Assembly (NCBI GenBank): GCA_029202665.1
Contig: CP119326.1
Coordinates: 2,604,001-2,668,000 of the forward strand
Length of the DNA: 64,000 bases
DNA from: Candidatus Brevundimonas colombiensis
Lineage (GTDB): Bacteria; Pseudomonadota; Alphaproteobacteria; Caulobacterales; Caulobacteraceae
Direction: 5' to 3'
A model generated the notes under the pieces. That model was given only the letters and a program-made list of their open reading frames with translations. It was not told the DNA's origin and made no database searches. Shown piece after piece: positions 7,514-16,291 of this stretch (within the stretch, counting starts at the first letter, position 1; the number at the start of each line of letters is the position of its first letter). The position numbers and the translations under genes were made by a program.

Positions 7514-8927
7514 GACCTTGCCTTCCTCGACTGTCGTCACCCGCTTCGCCCCCTCGCCGACAGGCTATCTGCATATCGGCGGGGCGAGAACCGCCTTGTT
7601 CAACTGGCTGTACGCCAAAAGACACGCAGGACGTTTCCTGATCCGCGTCGAAGACACGGATCGCGAACGCTCCACCGACGCCGCGGTCAAGGCGATCTTC
7701 GATGGCCTGAGCTGGCTGGAGCTGTTCGCAGACGAGGAGCCGGTGTTCCAGTTCAGCCGCGCCGACCGGCACCGTGAGGTGGTCGATCAGTTGCTCGAAA
7801 CAGGTCATGCCTATCGCGACTTCACCTCGGCCGAGGAAACCGGCCGTCTGCGCGATGCGGCCAAGGCCGAGAAACGCAGTTTCGAATCGCCGTGGCGCGA
7901 CCGCGAACCCTCCGTGGACGATCTGGCCCTGCCCCACGTCGTGCGTTTCCGCCGGCCGCAATCGACCACGGTGACGGTGCCCGATGAGGTTCAGGGCGCG
8001 GTCAGCTGGTCGACCGACGATCTGGACGACCTTGTCCTGCTGCGTTCGGACGGGGCGCCGACCTATAATCTGGCCGTCGTGGTGGACGACCACGACATGG
8101 GCGTGACCCACGTCATTCGCGGCGACGACCATCTGAACAACGCCGCGCGTCAGAGCCTGATCTACGACGCCCTGGGCTGGACCCGCCCCGTCTTCGCCCA
8201 CATCCCGCTGATCCACGGACCGGACGGCGCGAAACTGTCCAAGCGGCACGGCGCTCAGGCGGTGCACGAATACGCCGAGATGGGCTATCTGCCCGAGGCG
8301 ATGCGCAATTATCTGGCCCGGTTGGGCTGGGCGCATGGCGACGACGAACTGTTCAGCGACGCCCAGGCCATCGAGTGGTTCGATCTGGCCGGCATCGGCA
8401 AGGCGCCGGCGCGGCTGGATTTCGATAAGCTGGCCCACGTCAACGCCCACTGGCTGCGCCTGGCCGACGACGAACGCCTGGCCAAGCTGGCGCTGGACGC
8501 CCACCTGCAGAAGGGCCACGCCCTGGCCGAGGCGGACGAGGCGCGGCTTCAGCGCGCCATGCCCTTCGTCAAGGATCGCGCCAAGACGGTGCTGGACCTG
8601 GCCGATCAAACCGCCTTCGTGCTGAAGAACCGCCCCCTGACGCTGGACGACAAGGGCCGCGCCCTGTTGTCGGGCGAGACGCTGGACCGCCTGTCGCGCC
8701 TGCGCGACCGTCTGGCCCTGTTTCAGTCCTGGGACGTCTTCGCCCTTGAGGCGGAGCTGAAGGCCTTCGCCGAATCCGAGGGCGTGGGCTTCGGCAAGAT
8801 CGGCCCGCCGATGCGCGCGGCGCTTACCGCAGGGTCAGCTTCGCCCGACATCGCACGAACTTTATCCGCTCTGGGGCGCGACGAAAGCCTCGGGCGCTTG
8901 GATGATGCGCTGCAACAGACTAAGTGA
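7512..8927 (+). CDS. gltX: Glutamate--tRNA ligase
   Basis: A 471-residue class I aminoacyl-tRNA synthetase that charges tRNA-Glu. It starts with the glutamyl class signature RFAPSPTGYLHIGGARTALFN, carrying the HIGH-like motif, and has the KMSKS-equivalent GAKLSKRHGAQAV near residues 238-250. The C-terminal anticodon-binding domain is helical. The start codon shares the CATG palindrome with the outermost possible comEC start. No clear Shine-Dalgarno is seen in the C-rich stretch before the ATG. Many alphaproteobacteria have two GltX paralogues, one acting on tRNA-Gln; which role this copy has cannot be told from this window. Confidence 0.96.
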   Translation: MTLPSSTVVTRFAPSPTGYLHIGGARTALFNWLYAKRHAGRFLIRVEDTDRERSTDAAVKAIFDGLSWLELFADEEPVFQFSRADRHREVVDQLLETGHAYRDFTSAEETGRLRDAAKAEKRSFESPWRDREPSVDDLALPHVVRFRRPQSTTVTVPDEVQGAVSWSTDDLDDLVLLRSDGAPTYNLAVVVDDHDMGVTHVIRGDDHLNNAARQSLIYDALGWTRPVFAHIPLIHGPDGAKLSKRHGAQAVHEYAEMGYLPEAMRNYLARLGWAHGDDELFSDAQAIEWFDLAGIGKAPARLDFDKLAHVNAHWLRLADDERLAKLALDAHLQKGHALAEADEARLQRAMPFVKDRAKTVLDLADQTAFVLKNRPLTLDDKGRALLSGETLDRLSRLRDRLALFQSWDVFALEAELKAFAESEGVGFGKIGPPMRAALTAGSASPDIARTLSALGRDESLGRLDDALQQTK

Positions 8928-8993
8928 TCACCCACAAACCGAAAAGCGCCCGACGCCTCCCTGCGCCTGGACGTATGATTCAAAGGGGCATTC

Positions 8994-10295
8994 ATGACTG
9001 AACAAGCCAAAACCGCCGGCTCGGCGACCCTGTCCTTCGAGGACAAGACCATCGAGTTGCCGGTCCTTTCGGGCTCCACCGGCCCGGACGTCATCGACAT
9101 CCGCAAACTCTATGCGGGAACGGGCGCCTTCACCTTCGATCCCGGCTTCACCTCCACGGCGGCCTGTGAATCGGCCCTGACCTATATCGACGGCGACGCG
9201 GGCGTGCTTCTGCACCGCGGCTATCCGATCGACCAGCTGGCGTCGAAATCGAACTTCCTCGAAGTCTGCCACCTGCTGCTGCACGGCGAACTGCCGACCG
9301 CCGCCGAGTTCGAGAAGTTCGAAGAGAACGTGACGCGGCACACCATGCTGCACGCCCAGTTCGATCGTTTCTTCGAAGGCTTCCGCCGCGACGCCCATCC
9401 GATGTCGATCATGGTCGGCACCGTCGGCGCCCTGTCGGCCTTCTATCACGACAGCCTGGACATCCATGATCCGGTGCAGCGCGACATCTCGGCCATCCGC
9501 CTGATCGCCAAGATGCCGACCATCGCGGCGCGCGCCTACAAATATCACGTCGGTCAGCCGTTCATCTCGCCGCGCAACGATCTGTCCTACGCCGAGAACT
9601 TCCTGCGCATGTGCTTCGCCGTGCCGGCCGAGGACTATCACGTCGATCCGGCCCTGGTCCGCGCCATGGACCGCATCTTCACCCTGCATGCCGACCACGA
9701 GCAGAACGCCTCGACCTCGACCGTCCGCCTGGCCGGTTCGTCGGGCGCCAATCCGTTCGCCTGTATCGCCGCCGGCATCGCCTGCCTGTGGGGCCCGTCG
9801 CACGGCGGCGCCAACGAAGAAGCGCTGAACATGCTCAAGGAGATCGGCACGCCCGACAAGATTCCTGAGTTCATTCAGGGCGTGAAGGACCGCAAGTACA
9901 AGCTGATGGGCTTCGGTCACCGCGTGTACAAGAACTACGATCCGCGCGCCAAGGTCATGCAGCAGTCGGCCTATGAAGTGCTGGCCGCCACCGGCCGCGA
10001 GAACGATCCGCTGTTCCAGGTCGCCAAGGAGCTGGAAAAGGTCGCCCTGTCGGACGAATATTTCACCTCGCGCAAGCTGTTCCCGAACGTCGACTTCTAT
10101 TCGGGCATCACCCTGTCGGCGATGGGCTTCCCCACCACCATGTTCACGGTCCTGTTCGCCCTGGCCCGCACCGTCGGCTGGATCGCTCAGTGGCAGGAGA
10201 TGATGTCCGATCCTTCGCAGAAGATCGGCCGTCCGCGTCAGCTGTACACCGGCCCGACCGAACGCGATTATGTATCGATCGATCAGCGCGGCTGA
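8994..10295 (+). CDS. gltA: Citrate synthase (type II, hexameric)
   Basis: This enzyme condenses acetyl-CoA and oxaloacetate, the first step of the TCA cycle. The 433-residue length and N-terminal extension are those of the Gram-negative type II enzyme. Conserved catalytic segments are visible: LHADHEQNASTSTVR, GPSHGGANEEAL and GFGHRVYKNYDPRAK, which carry the active-site histidines, and PNVDFYSGI with the catalytic aspartate near residue 363. AAGGGG lies 6 nt before the ATG. The gene stands alone between gltX and a strong intrinsic terminator. Confidence 0.97.
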   Translation: MTEQAKTAGSATLSFEDKTIELPVLSGSTGPDVIDIRKLYAGTGAFTFDPGFTSTAACESALTYIDGDAGVLLHRGYPIDQLASKSNFLEVCHLLLHGELPTAAEFEKFEENVTRHTMLHAQFDRFFEGFRRDAHPMSIMVGTVGALSAFYHDSLDIHDPVQRDISAIRLIAKMPTIAARAYKYHVGQPFISPRNDLSYAENFLRMCFAVPAEDYHVDPALVRAMDRIFTLHADHEQNASTSTVRLAGSSGANPFACIAAGIACLWGPSHGGANEEALNMLKEIGTPDKIPEFIQGVKDRKYKLMGFGHRVYKNYDPRAKVMQQSAYEVLAATGRENDPLFQVAKELEKVALSDEYFTSRKLFPNVDFYSGITLSAMGFPTTMFTVLFALARTVGWIAQWQEMMSDPSQKIGRPRQLYTGPTERDYVSIDQRG

Positions 10296-10321
10296 TCGTC
10301 GGCCAGGACTCTGAAATGCAG

Positions 10322-10352
10322 AACGCCGGGGACCTCCCCGGCGTTTTCTTTT
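10322..10352 (+). terminator. Intrinsic terminator after gltA
   Basis: A perfect 10-bp stem (10322-10331 with 10336-10345) with a 4-nt ACCT loop is followed by TTTTCTTTT. It lies 27 bp past the gltA stop. The stem begins with AA on the left arm, so it may also act weakly on the convergent FUSC transcript. Confidence 0.9.
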
Positions 10353-10357
10353 GGGGT

Positions 10358-11350
10358 TCAGACCAGCCGCAGGTCGCGGAAACGCGCGGCCAGGTCGTCC
10401 AGGTCACGATGCATATGGGCCACGCCGATGGCGGCGGCGCCCAGGGCCATGTCGTCGCCCTCGACCGCGATGGACAGGGCCAGGCTCTGGTCGATCGGCC
10501 CCATGGGATCGGCGGCCTTGCCCCGCGACAGCGCCTCGAGCCGTTCGACCGCGCGCGCGGCGTCCTCGGACCAGGGCGCCAGCCGGCCATCCGCGCCCTC
10601 GTCATGAAAACCGCGCCCCAAGATGACGATGTCGCTGCGCACCCGCCAGAAGGCGCGGGCCAGGGCGGCGCGATCGGCTGTCTCGCGCTGTAAACCGGGG
10701 AAGTCGACCACGTTCTTGGCGGTCTGGGCCAGGGCGTCCAGCCGGCGCTTAAGGTCGGCGTGACGACGGGAGATCTCGGCCGCATCCCCAGCATCGCCCT
10801 TCGCGACCAGGGCCAGCAGCACGGCCGCCTCACCGGCCGCTTCGCGCGCATTCAGGGTGAAGGCCTGGTGGGCATGGCGGGGGAACAGGGCCAGGATGGC
10901 GATCACGCCGACGCCGCTGCCGACCAGGATTTCCATCACCCGGTCCAGCGCCAGGGACGCAGGCCCTTCCGATCCCGCACCGCCCGCAATGACGATTGTC
11001 GCCGTGACCGGCGCGATCTTCAACCATGGCCGCCCGGCGCCCAGGAAGGCCAGAACCGCCGTGGAAATCGCGATGCTCAAGGCCAGGCTTTCCATCCCCG
11101 GCGACCGGATGAACGCAACCCCCGCCCCCACAAGCGCGCCGGTCATGGTCCCGATGGCGCGGTCACGGGCGATGGCGACCACCCCGCCCGTAACGCTGGC
11201 CTGGACCACCACGATGGCCGAGATCACGCTCCAATAGGGATGGGGCAACCCCAGAAGCGTGGCCAGATACAGCGCCGCTGTCGCGGCCACCGCCATCTGC
11301 AAGGCCGCCCGCACCTCGGCCGCACGACGGGGGCTGAGGGCGCGGGCCAC
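10358..11350 (-). CDS. FUSC-family inner-membrane protein (aromatic acid exporter-like)
   Basis: A 330-residue protein whose first half has about six membrane helices containing the FUSC/ArAE hallmark LGLPHPYWSVISAIVVVQAS (residues 33-52) and a RAIGTMTGALVGAGVAF repeat block. The second half is a soluble helical cytoplasmic domain. Family members export aromatic acids or fusaric acid or are of unknown function; the substrate cannot be inferred here. The start is a GTG at 11350, 2 nt past the lpxB stop, so it is probably cotranscribed with the lipid A genes. It is the last gene of that run and ends just before the gltA terminator hairpin. Confidence 0.75.
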   Translation of the reverse strand: MARALSPRRAAEVRAALQMAVAATAALYLATLLGLPHPYWSVISAIVVVQASVTGGVVAIARDRAIGTMTGALVGAGVAFIRSPGMESLALSIAISTAVLAFLGAGRPWLKIAPVTATIVIAGGAGSEGPASLALDRVMEILVGSGVGVIAILALFPRHAHQAFTLNAREAAGEAAVLLALVAKGDAGDAAEISRRHADLKRRLDALAQTAKNVVDFPGLQRETADRAALARAFWRVRSDIVILGRGFHDEGADGRLAPWSEDAARAVERLEALSRGKAADPMGPIDQSLALSIAVEGDDMALGAAAIGVAHMHRDLDDLAARFRDLRLV

Positions 11351-11352
11351 GG

Positions 11353-12531
11353 TCAGCCTGGCTCCGTGCCAGCCTTGGCGGCGATGACGCGCAAGACGGC
11401 GTCAACCGCCAGTTCTGAAGGATCGGGTCCGCCGCGCCCCATCAGGTCCAGCGCCGCCGTCTGACGCCGCGCCTGCGCCTGGGCCAGTTCGGGATCGGCC
11501 AGCAGGCGGCCGACAGCGGACGCCAGCAGGGCGGGCGTCGCCTCCTGTTGAATATATTCCGGAGCGATCCGCTCGTCGGCGGCCACGTTGAACAGGGTGA
11601 TGTGCTTGGCCGTCACCATTCGCTTCATCAACGGATATGACAGGGCGTCGATTTTGTAGGCGATGACCATGGGCGCGCCGGCCAGGGCCAGCTCCGTCGA
11701 GACCGTACCGCTGGTGGCCAGGGCTGCGTCGGCGGCGCGCATGGCGTCGTATTTCTCGCCCTCGTCCACCAGATGCACGCGGAACGGCCAGGTCGCGATT
11801 CGGCCGGCCACATCGCCGGCGACCGTGCCAGCGGCGATGACGGCGATCTCCAGTGCGGGGTCGACGGCCTTAAGCTTTCGCACCGTCTCCTCATAGACGG
11901 GCGTCATGCGCGCGATCTCGCTGGGCCGGCTGCCAGGCAAAACCAGCAGCAGCTTTGCCTTCGCCGCGATGCCGCGTCGCGCGCGAAACGCGGCGCCATC
12001 CGCATGGTCCATGTCGATGTGCAGCGCGGACGAGCCGACCACGGTCGTCGCCAACCCCTCGCGTTCAAACCAGGGCGCGTCGAAGCCATACAGAGCCAGC
12101 AAGTGATCGACCGCGCCGGCCAGCGTCCTGGCCCGACCAGGGCGAGAGGCCCAGACCTGCGGGCCGACATATTTGATCAGAGGCACATCGGGCCGCGCGG
12201 CGCGGATGGCCTTGGCGACGCGGATCGTGAAGCCCCAGCTGTCGATCAGGACGACGGCGTCCGGCCTTTCGCGCTCGGCCAGCGTCGCCGTCTCGGCCAC
12301 CCGGCGCTTGACCTTGCCATAGGCGCGCAAGCCTTCGATCCAGCCCAGGATCGACAATTCGGCGATGTCGAACGGGCTGACCACGCCCTCCGCCGCCATG
12401 CGCGGGCCGCCGACGCCGACGAAGGTCACGTCGTCCCCCAGCCGCGCCCTCAGCGCATTGGCCAGACCCGCGCCGAGAGCGTCGCCCGACGCCTCGGCCG
12501 CCACCAGCATGATCTTCAGCGGCCGGCTCAT
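11353..12531 (-). CDS. lpxB: Lipid-A-disaccharide synthase
   Basis: LpxB is a GT-B glycosyltransferase (GT19) on the inner membrane that joins UDP-2,3-diacylglucosamine and lipid X into the lipid A disaccharide. The 392-residue protein has the family N-terminus IMLVAAEASGDALGAGL and conserved VGVGGPRMAAEG, LIDSWGFTIRVAKAIR and YVGPQVWASRPGRA. The C-terminal lobe contains LPGSRPSEIARM and SGTVSTELALAGAPMVIAYK. Its ATG overlaps the lpxI stop (ATGA), so it is translated from the same mRNA and supplied by the enzyme made just before it. Confidence 0.95.
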   Translation of the reverse strand: MSRPLKIMLVAAEASGDALGAGLANALRARLGDDVTFVGVGGPRMAAEGVVSPFDIAELSILGWIEGLRAYGKVKRRVAETATLAERERPDAVVLIDSWGFTIRVAKAIRAARPDVPLIKYVGPQVWASRPGRARTLAGAVDHLLALYGFDAPWFEREGLATTVVGSSALHIDMDHADGAAFRARRGIAAKAKLLLVLPGSRPSEIARMTPVYEETVRKLKAVDPALEIAVIAAGTVAGDVAGRIATWPFRVHLVDEGEKYDAMRAADAALATSGTVSTELALAGAPMVIAYKIDALSYPLMKRMVTAKHITLFNVAADERIAPEYIQQEATPALLASAVGRLLADPELAQAQARRQTAALDLMGRGGPDPSELAVDAVLRVIAAKAGTEPG

Positions 12532-13361
12532 TGGTCTTCGCCCCAGACGAACAGACCCAGCCGGTCCGCCGCCGCAACGATAGCGTGGCGATCAATCAGG
12601 ATCAGCCGACCCGCGACCCCGCCGATGCCCGCCAGTCCCGCCGCTGCCGCCATCTCGACGGTTCTGGGTCCGATCACCGGCATATCGACGCGCAAATCCT
12701 GGATCGGCTTGGGCGCCTTGGCCAGCACGCCCTTTCTGTCGGAGGGTGAGCCGCGCAGGTCGGCGGGCAGGCCCCCGACACGCCCCAGCATAGCGTCGGT
12801 GCCTTCTTGCGCCTCAACCGCCAGCACCAGGCCTTCGCAGACGACCGCCCCTTGTCCGATATCCAGTTCGCCCGATCTTTCAGCGACATGCAGCGCCTTC
12901 TTCAGGTCCGATAACTGCTCGCCGTTCGGCGTTACGGCGCCCAGAGCGCCGGCGCCCAGCGTCTCGCCGCCCAGAATGTCGTCGGCGCCCTCGACCGCGA
13001 ACCCCTCGGCCTCGAACACCGACAGTATCTTTCGCAACAGGGCGTCGTCGCCCTTGGCGGCCGCCGCCACGATGCCGGGCAGAAGGGTCGCGCCCTTGAA
13101 GTCCGGCTTCAACGTCTTGAAATCCGGGCGGCTGACGATGCCCGCCAGACAGACCGCCCCACAACCTTGAGCCTTCAACGCCTTCAGGATCGCGCCGATC
13201 TGGGCCATGCCGAAGTCGCCGCCGGGCCAGCGCGCCAGATGCGGATCGGCGAACCCGTCCAGCCGCACGACATAGACCGCCCGCCCCTCGGCTTCGCAGC
13301 GCTGGGCCACCGCCTGGGGCAGGTCTCCCCCGCCCGCGATCAGGCCGAGCTTGACGCTCAT
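12528..13361 (-). CDS. lpxI: UDP-2,3-diacylglucosamine pyrophosphatase, LpxI type
   Basis: LpxI (DUF1009) hydrolyses UDP-2,3-diacylglucosamine to lipid X and UMP; it replaces the LpxH of gammaproteobacteria in many alphaproteobacteria. The 277-residue protein starts at the ATG overlapping the lpxA stop and reads MSVKLGLIAGGGDLPQAVA. It then shows DALLRKILSVFEAEGF, GQGAVVCEGLVLAVEAQEGTDAML and LRVDMPVIGPRTVEMAAAAG, all characteristic of this family. The longer ORF upstream is the lpxA gene in another frame. Flanked by lpxA and lpxB, with 4-bp overlaps on both sides. Confidence 0.92.
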   Translation of the reverse strand: MSVKLGLIAGGGDLPQAVAQRCEAEGRAVYVVRLDGFADPHLARWPGGDFGMAQIGAILKALKAQGCGAVCLAGIVSRPDFKTLKPDFKGATLLPGIVAAAAKGDDALLRKILSVFEAEGFAVEGADDILGGETLGAGALGAVTPNGEQLSDLKKALHVAERSGELDIGQGAVVCEGLVLAVEAQEGTDAMLGRVGGLPADLRGSPSDRKGVLAKAPKPIQDLRVDMPVIGPRTVEMAAAAGLAGIGGVAGRLILIDRHAIVAAADRLGLFVWGEDQ

Positions 13362-14146
13362 TCCGCGTTCGGCAGGCACAGCGGCCGCTTGCCGCCCTCG
13401 CGGATGAAGGTCAGAATTTCGACGATCTCGGGCAGGTCGGCATAGTCGGCCTCGACCCTTTCGACCCGTCCGGCGAACTCGCCCCCGCCTTCGAACAGTT
13501 CGCGATAGGCGGCCAGCAGCCGCCGCACCTGATCCTTGCCATAGCCCTTGCGCTTCAGGCCGATCAGATTCAGCCCGCGCAGCCGCGCATGATTGCCCCA
13601 GGCCGAGCCATACGGGATGACGTCGCGCGTCACCGCCGCCAGCCCGCCGATGATGGCGCCCTGCCCCACCCGGCCGTTCTGGTGAACCGCACACAGACCG
13701 CCTAGAAACACCTTGTCCCCGACCCGGGCATGGCCGCCCAGGGTGGCGTTGTTGGCCATGACGACATTGTCGCCCACCACGCAGTCATGGCCGACGTGGG
13801 CGCCGGTCATGAACAGATTGTTCGACCCCACCACGGTTATGCCCGTTCCCTGCGGCGTGCCGCGGTTGAAGGTGCAGTGTTCGCGGATCAGATTGTTGCG
13901 CCCGATTTCCAGACGCACAGGCTCGCCCTTGTAGCCATTGTGCTGCGGGTCGCCGCCGATCACGGCGAAGGGGTGGATGGTCGTGTCCGACCCGACCGCC
14001 GTGTCCTGCTGGATCACGACGTGACTGATCAGACGCACGTTTTCGCCCAGCGTCACGTTCGGCCCGACCGTGCACCACGGCCCGACCTGCACCCCGTCGG
14101 CCAGGGTGGCGGAGGCGTCGACGATGGCGGTCGGGTGAATGCTCAT
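13358..14146 (-). CDS. lpxA: UDP-N-acetylglucosamine acyltransferase
   Basis: LpxA adds the first 3-hydroxyacyl chain to UDP-GlcNAc in lipid A synthesis. The 262-residue protein is a left-handed beta-helix of hexapeptide repeats (for example IVDASATLADGVQVGPWCTV) and carries the catalytic HVGHDCVVGDNVVMAN segment, with GTPQGTGIT and GSNNLFMTGAHVGH around it, and a C-terminal helical domain. The start is set by the family N-terminus MSIHPTAIVDASA at 14146, where it overlaps the fabZ stop as TGATG. The long upstream extension of the ORF is fabZ read in another frame. Confidence 0.96.
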   Translation of the reverse strand: MSIHPTAIVDASATLADGVQVGPWCTVGPNVTLGENVRLISHVVIQQDTAVGSDTTIHPFAVIGGDPQHNGYKGEPVRLEIGRNNLIREHCTFNRGTPQGTGITVVGSNNLFMTGAHVGHDCVVGDNVVMANNATLGGHARVGDKVFLGGLCAVHQNGRVGQGAIIGGLAAVTRDVIPYGSAWGNHARLRGLNLIGLKRKGYGKDQVRRLLAAYRELFEGGGEFAGRVERVEADYADLPEIVEILTFIREGGKRPLCLPNAE

Positions 14147-14610
14147 CAGGCGGCCGGCTCCGGCACGGTCACCACCATGGCCATGAACTCGGCCTCGGCG
14201 GCCAGCTTGCCGTCGATAAAGGTCTCGCCCCGGAACTTGTAGGCGTCGCCGCGCGCCTTGATCACCTTGACCTCCATGCGCAGCTGGTCGCCGGGCCGGG
14301 CGGGCTTGCGGAAGCGCACGCCGTCGATGGACATGAACATGATGACCTTGTCCGCCACCGCGACATCCAGCGTCTTGGACATCAGCAGGGCGCCGGTCTG
14401 GGCCATAGCCTCGACGATCAGCACGCCCGGCATGACCGGATCGATCGGGAAATGGCCAGGGAAGAAGGGCTCGTTGTGGGTGACGTTCTTGATGCCCACG
14501 ACGGAGGTGCGCGGGACGAAGTCCTCGGCCTTGTCCACCAGCAGGAAGGGATAGCGGTGCGGCAGCCGCCGCATCACCTCGGCGTAATCGATCTTGCCGT
14601 CTTCGCTCAT
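14146..14610 (-). CDS. fabZ: 3-hydroxyacyl-[acyl-carrier-protein] dehydratase FabZ
   Basis: A 154-residue hotdog-fold dehydratase of fatty acid synthesis. It contains the typical LPHRYPFLLVDK and the active-site stretch NEPFFPGHFPIDPVMPGVLIVEAMAQ with the catalytic His and Glu. Located between lpxD and lpxA, the usual place where the supply of 3-hydroxyacyl-ACP is divided between phospholipid and lipid A. It starts 2 bp after the lpxD stop and ends overlapping lpxA by 1 bp. Confidence 0.96.
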   Translation of the reverse strand: MSEDGKIDYAEVMRRLPHRYPFLLVDKAEDFVPRTSVVGIKNVTHNEPFFPGHFPIDPVMPGVLIVEAMAQTGALLMSKTLDVAVADKVIMFMSIDGVRFRKPARPGDQLRMEVKVIKARGDAYKFRGETFIDGKLAAEAEFMAMVVTVPEPAA

Positions 14611-14612
14611 CC

Positions 14613-15626
14613 CTATGATTCCTTCGGGGCCTTCTTGGATGAGGCCTGTTTGGCGAGCCAGACGGTCTCGCGCAAGAACTGTCGGATCGGACGGGCCGGA
14701 TAGCCCGACCAGGTTTCGCCCGCAGGAACATCGGCCAACACCCCGGCGCCGGCCGCGACGCGCGCGCCCTCCCCGATGGTGATGTGATCGCCGATCCCCG
14801 CCTTGCCGCCGAAGATGACGTTGTCGCCGACGGTGACCGAGCCGGAAATGCCTGTGTTGGCGACCAGCAGGCAGTTGCGCCCGATGACGCAGTTATGGCC
14901 CACCATGACCAGATTATCGATCTTGGTGTTCTCGCCGATGATGGTGTCGTCATAGGCGCCGCGATCGATGCAGCTGTTGGCGCCCACCGTCACCCCGTCC
15001 TGCAGGATCACTCGGCCCAGCTGCGGAATGTCCATGACCCCAGCCTGGGTTCCGGTCGCGCCAAAACCCGCCTCGCCGATCCGCGCACCGGCGTAGAGCT
15101 TCACCCGGTCGCCGATCAGGGCGAAGCCGACGCTGACATTGGCGCCGATCACGCAGTCGCGCCCGATCTGGACGCCGGGGGCGATGACACTGTTGGCCCC
15201 GATGCGAGAACCGCGACCGATGCGGACGCCCGCTCCCAGCACGGCCCCCGGCTCGATCACCACGCTGTCGTCCTCGGCCGCCTCGTCGCGCGCGAGGGCG
15301 GCGTCCAGCAGGATGGGCCGATGCAGCAGGATCGACGCCTTGGCCCAGGCGGCCTGGGGCGTGCGGGAAACCATGACGGCGGCGTCGGCCGGAACCGCTT
15401 CCACGGCTTCGGGCGGCACGATCACACAGCTGGCGCGGGTCTGCTTCAGCGCCTCGACGAACTTGCGGTCGCCCAGAAACGCGATCGCGCCCCCGTCCGC
15501 TGAGGACAGGGGCGCGACAGAGGCGATCATGCGATCCCCGGCCCGTTCGACCTCCCCGCCGATCTTGGCCGCCAGATCGGCGACGCTTAGGGACGGCAGG
15601 GTCTCGAAGAAGCGGGGATCAGGCAT
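14613..15626 (-). CDS. lpxD: UDP-3-O-(3-hydroxyacyl)glucosamine N-acyltransferase
   Basis: LpxD adds the second (N-linked) acyl chain in lipid A synthesis. The 337-residue protein has an N-terminal uridine-binding domain (residues 1-105) followed by a hexapeptide-repeat beta-helix with VGANSCIDRGAYDDTIIGEN and the catalytic histidine in VMVGHNCVIGRNCLL. A C-terminal helix ends KQASSKKAPKES. It lies between the Skp-like chaperone gene (7-bp gap) and fabZ, the conserved bamA-skp-lpxD-fabZ-lpxA order. Confidence 0.96.
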   Translation of the reverse strand: MPDPRFFETLPSLSVADLAAKIGGEVERAGDRMIASVAPLSSADGGAIAFLGDRKFVEALKQTRASCVIVPPEAVEAVPADAAVMVSRTPQAAWAKASILLHRPILLDAALARDEAAEDDSVVIEPGAVLGAGVRIGRGSRIGANSVIAPGVQIGRDCVIGANVSVGFALIGDRVKLYAGARIGEAGFGATGTQAGVMDIPQLGRVILQDGVTVGANSCIDRGAYDDTIIGENTKIDNLVMVGHNCVIGRNCLLVANTGISGSVTVGDNVIFGGKAGIGDHITIGEGARVAAGAGVLADVPAGETWSGYPARPIRQFLRETVWLAKQASSKKAPKES

Positions 15627-15632
15627 GAAGAC

Positions 15633-16259
15633 TTAGCGCGCGGCGGCCGGTTGGGCCTGCGTCTGAGCCGGCACGGTCATGCGGTTGAAGCTGAGCGTCG
15701 GCAGGGCGGTGTTCAGGCGCTGGATGGCCAGGTCGGTGACGTCCATGGCCGGGTTCATCATGAAGACGCTTTCGCGGTCCAGCAGCAGGCCGCAGCCCTT
15801 TTCCTGATACAGGGCGGTCAGGATCGGCGAGACGGCCTCGGTGATCGCCTGGCGCTGCATGGCCAGGGTGTAGCGCAGCTCGTTCTCGCGGGTGGCTTCC
15901 AGCTGCTGGGCTTCTTGCGCGCGCTGCTGCAGGGCCTGACGGCGCTGTTGCATCTGGTCAGCCGGCAGGCTGGCGCCCGAGGTCTGCAGTTGCTGGGCTT
16001 CGGTCTGAATGGCCGTGGCGTACGGTTGCAGTTCGCCCTGAACTTCCTGGGCCAGTTGCTGCATCCGGGCTTCGACCGCCTGGCCGGCCGACGATTGAGC
16101 CAGCAGACGGGCGTTATAATAGACGCAGACGCCGGGGATCACCGGGCCGGGGTTGGCCGGAGCGGCGGAAGCTTGCTGGGCCGTGGCGGCCGAAGCGGCC
16201 GAAGCGGCCGAGGCGAGAAGCGAGGCGGCGGCGGTCGCCGCGATGATAAGAGCTTTCAT
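15633..16259 (-). CDS. OmpH/Skp-family periplasmic chaperone
   Basis: A 208-residue secreted protein: the N-terminus MKALIIAATAAASLLASAASA is a signal peptide. The mature part contains VCVYYNARLLAQSSAGQAVEARM, matching the OmpH/Skp family, followed by a long Gln/Ala-rich coiled coil (about residues 85-150) that corresponds to the Skp tentacles. The C-terminus returns to the body domain (GCGLLLDRESVFMMNPAMDVT). Skp holds unfolded outer-membrane proteins on the way to BamA, whose gene lies 32 bp upstream in the same transcript. Confidence 0.88.
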   Translation of the reverse strand: MKALIIAATAAASLLASAASAASAATAQQASAAPANPGPVIPGVCVYYNARLLAQSSAGQAVEARMQQLAQEVQGELQPYATAIQTEAQQLQTSGASLPADQMQQRRQALQQRAQEAQQLEATRENELRYTLAMQRQAITEAVSPILTALYQEKGCGLLLDRESVFMMNPAMDVTDLAIQRLNTALPTLSFNRMTVPAQTQAQPAAAR

Positions 16260-16291
16260 GGGATTCCCTCGTGCGGTCGAAAACGCCGCGA

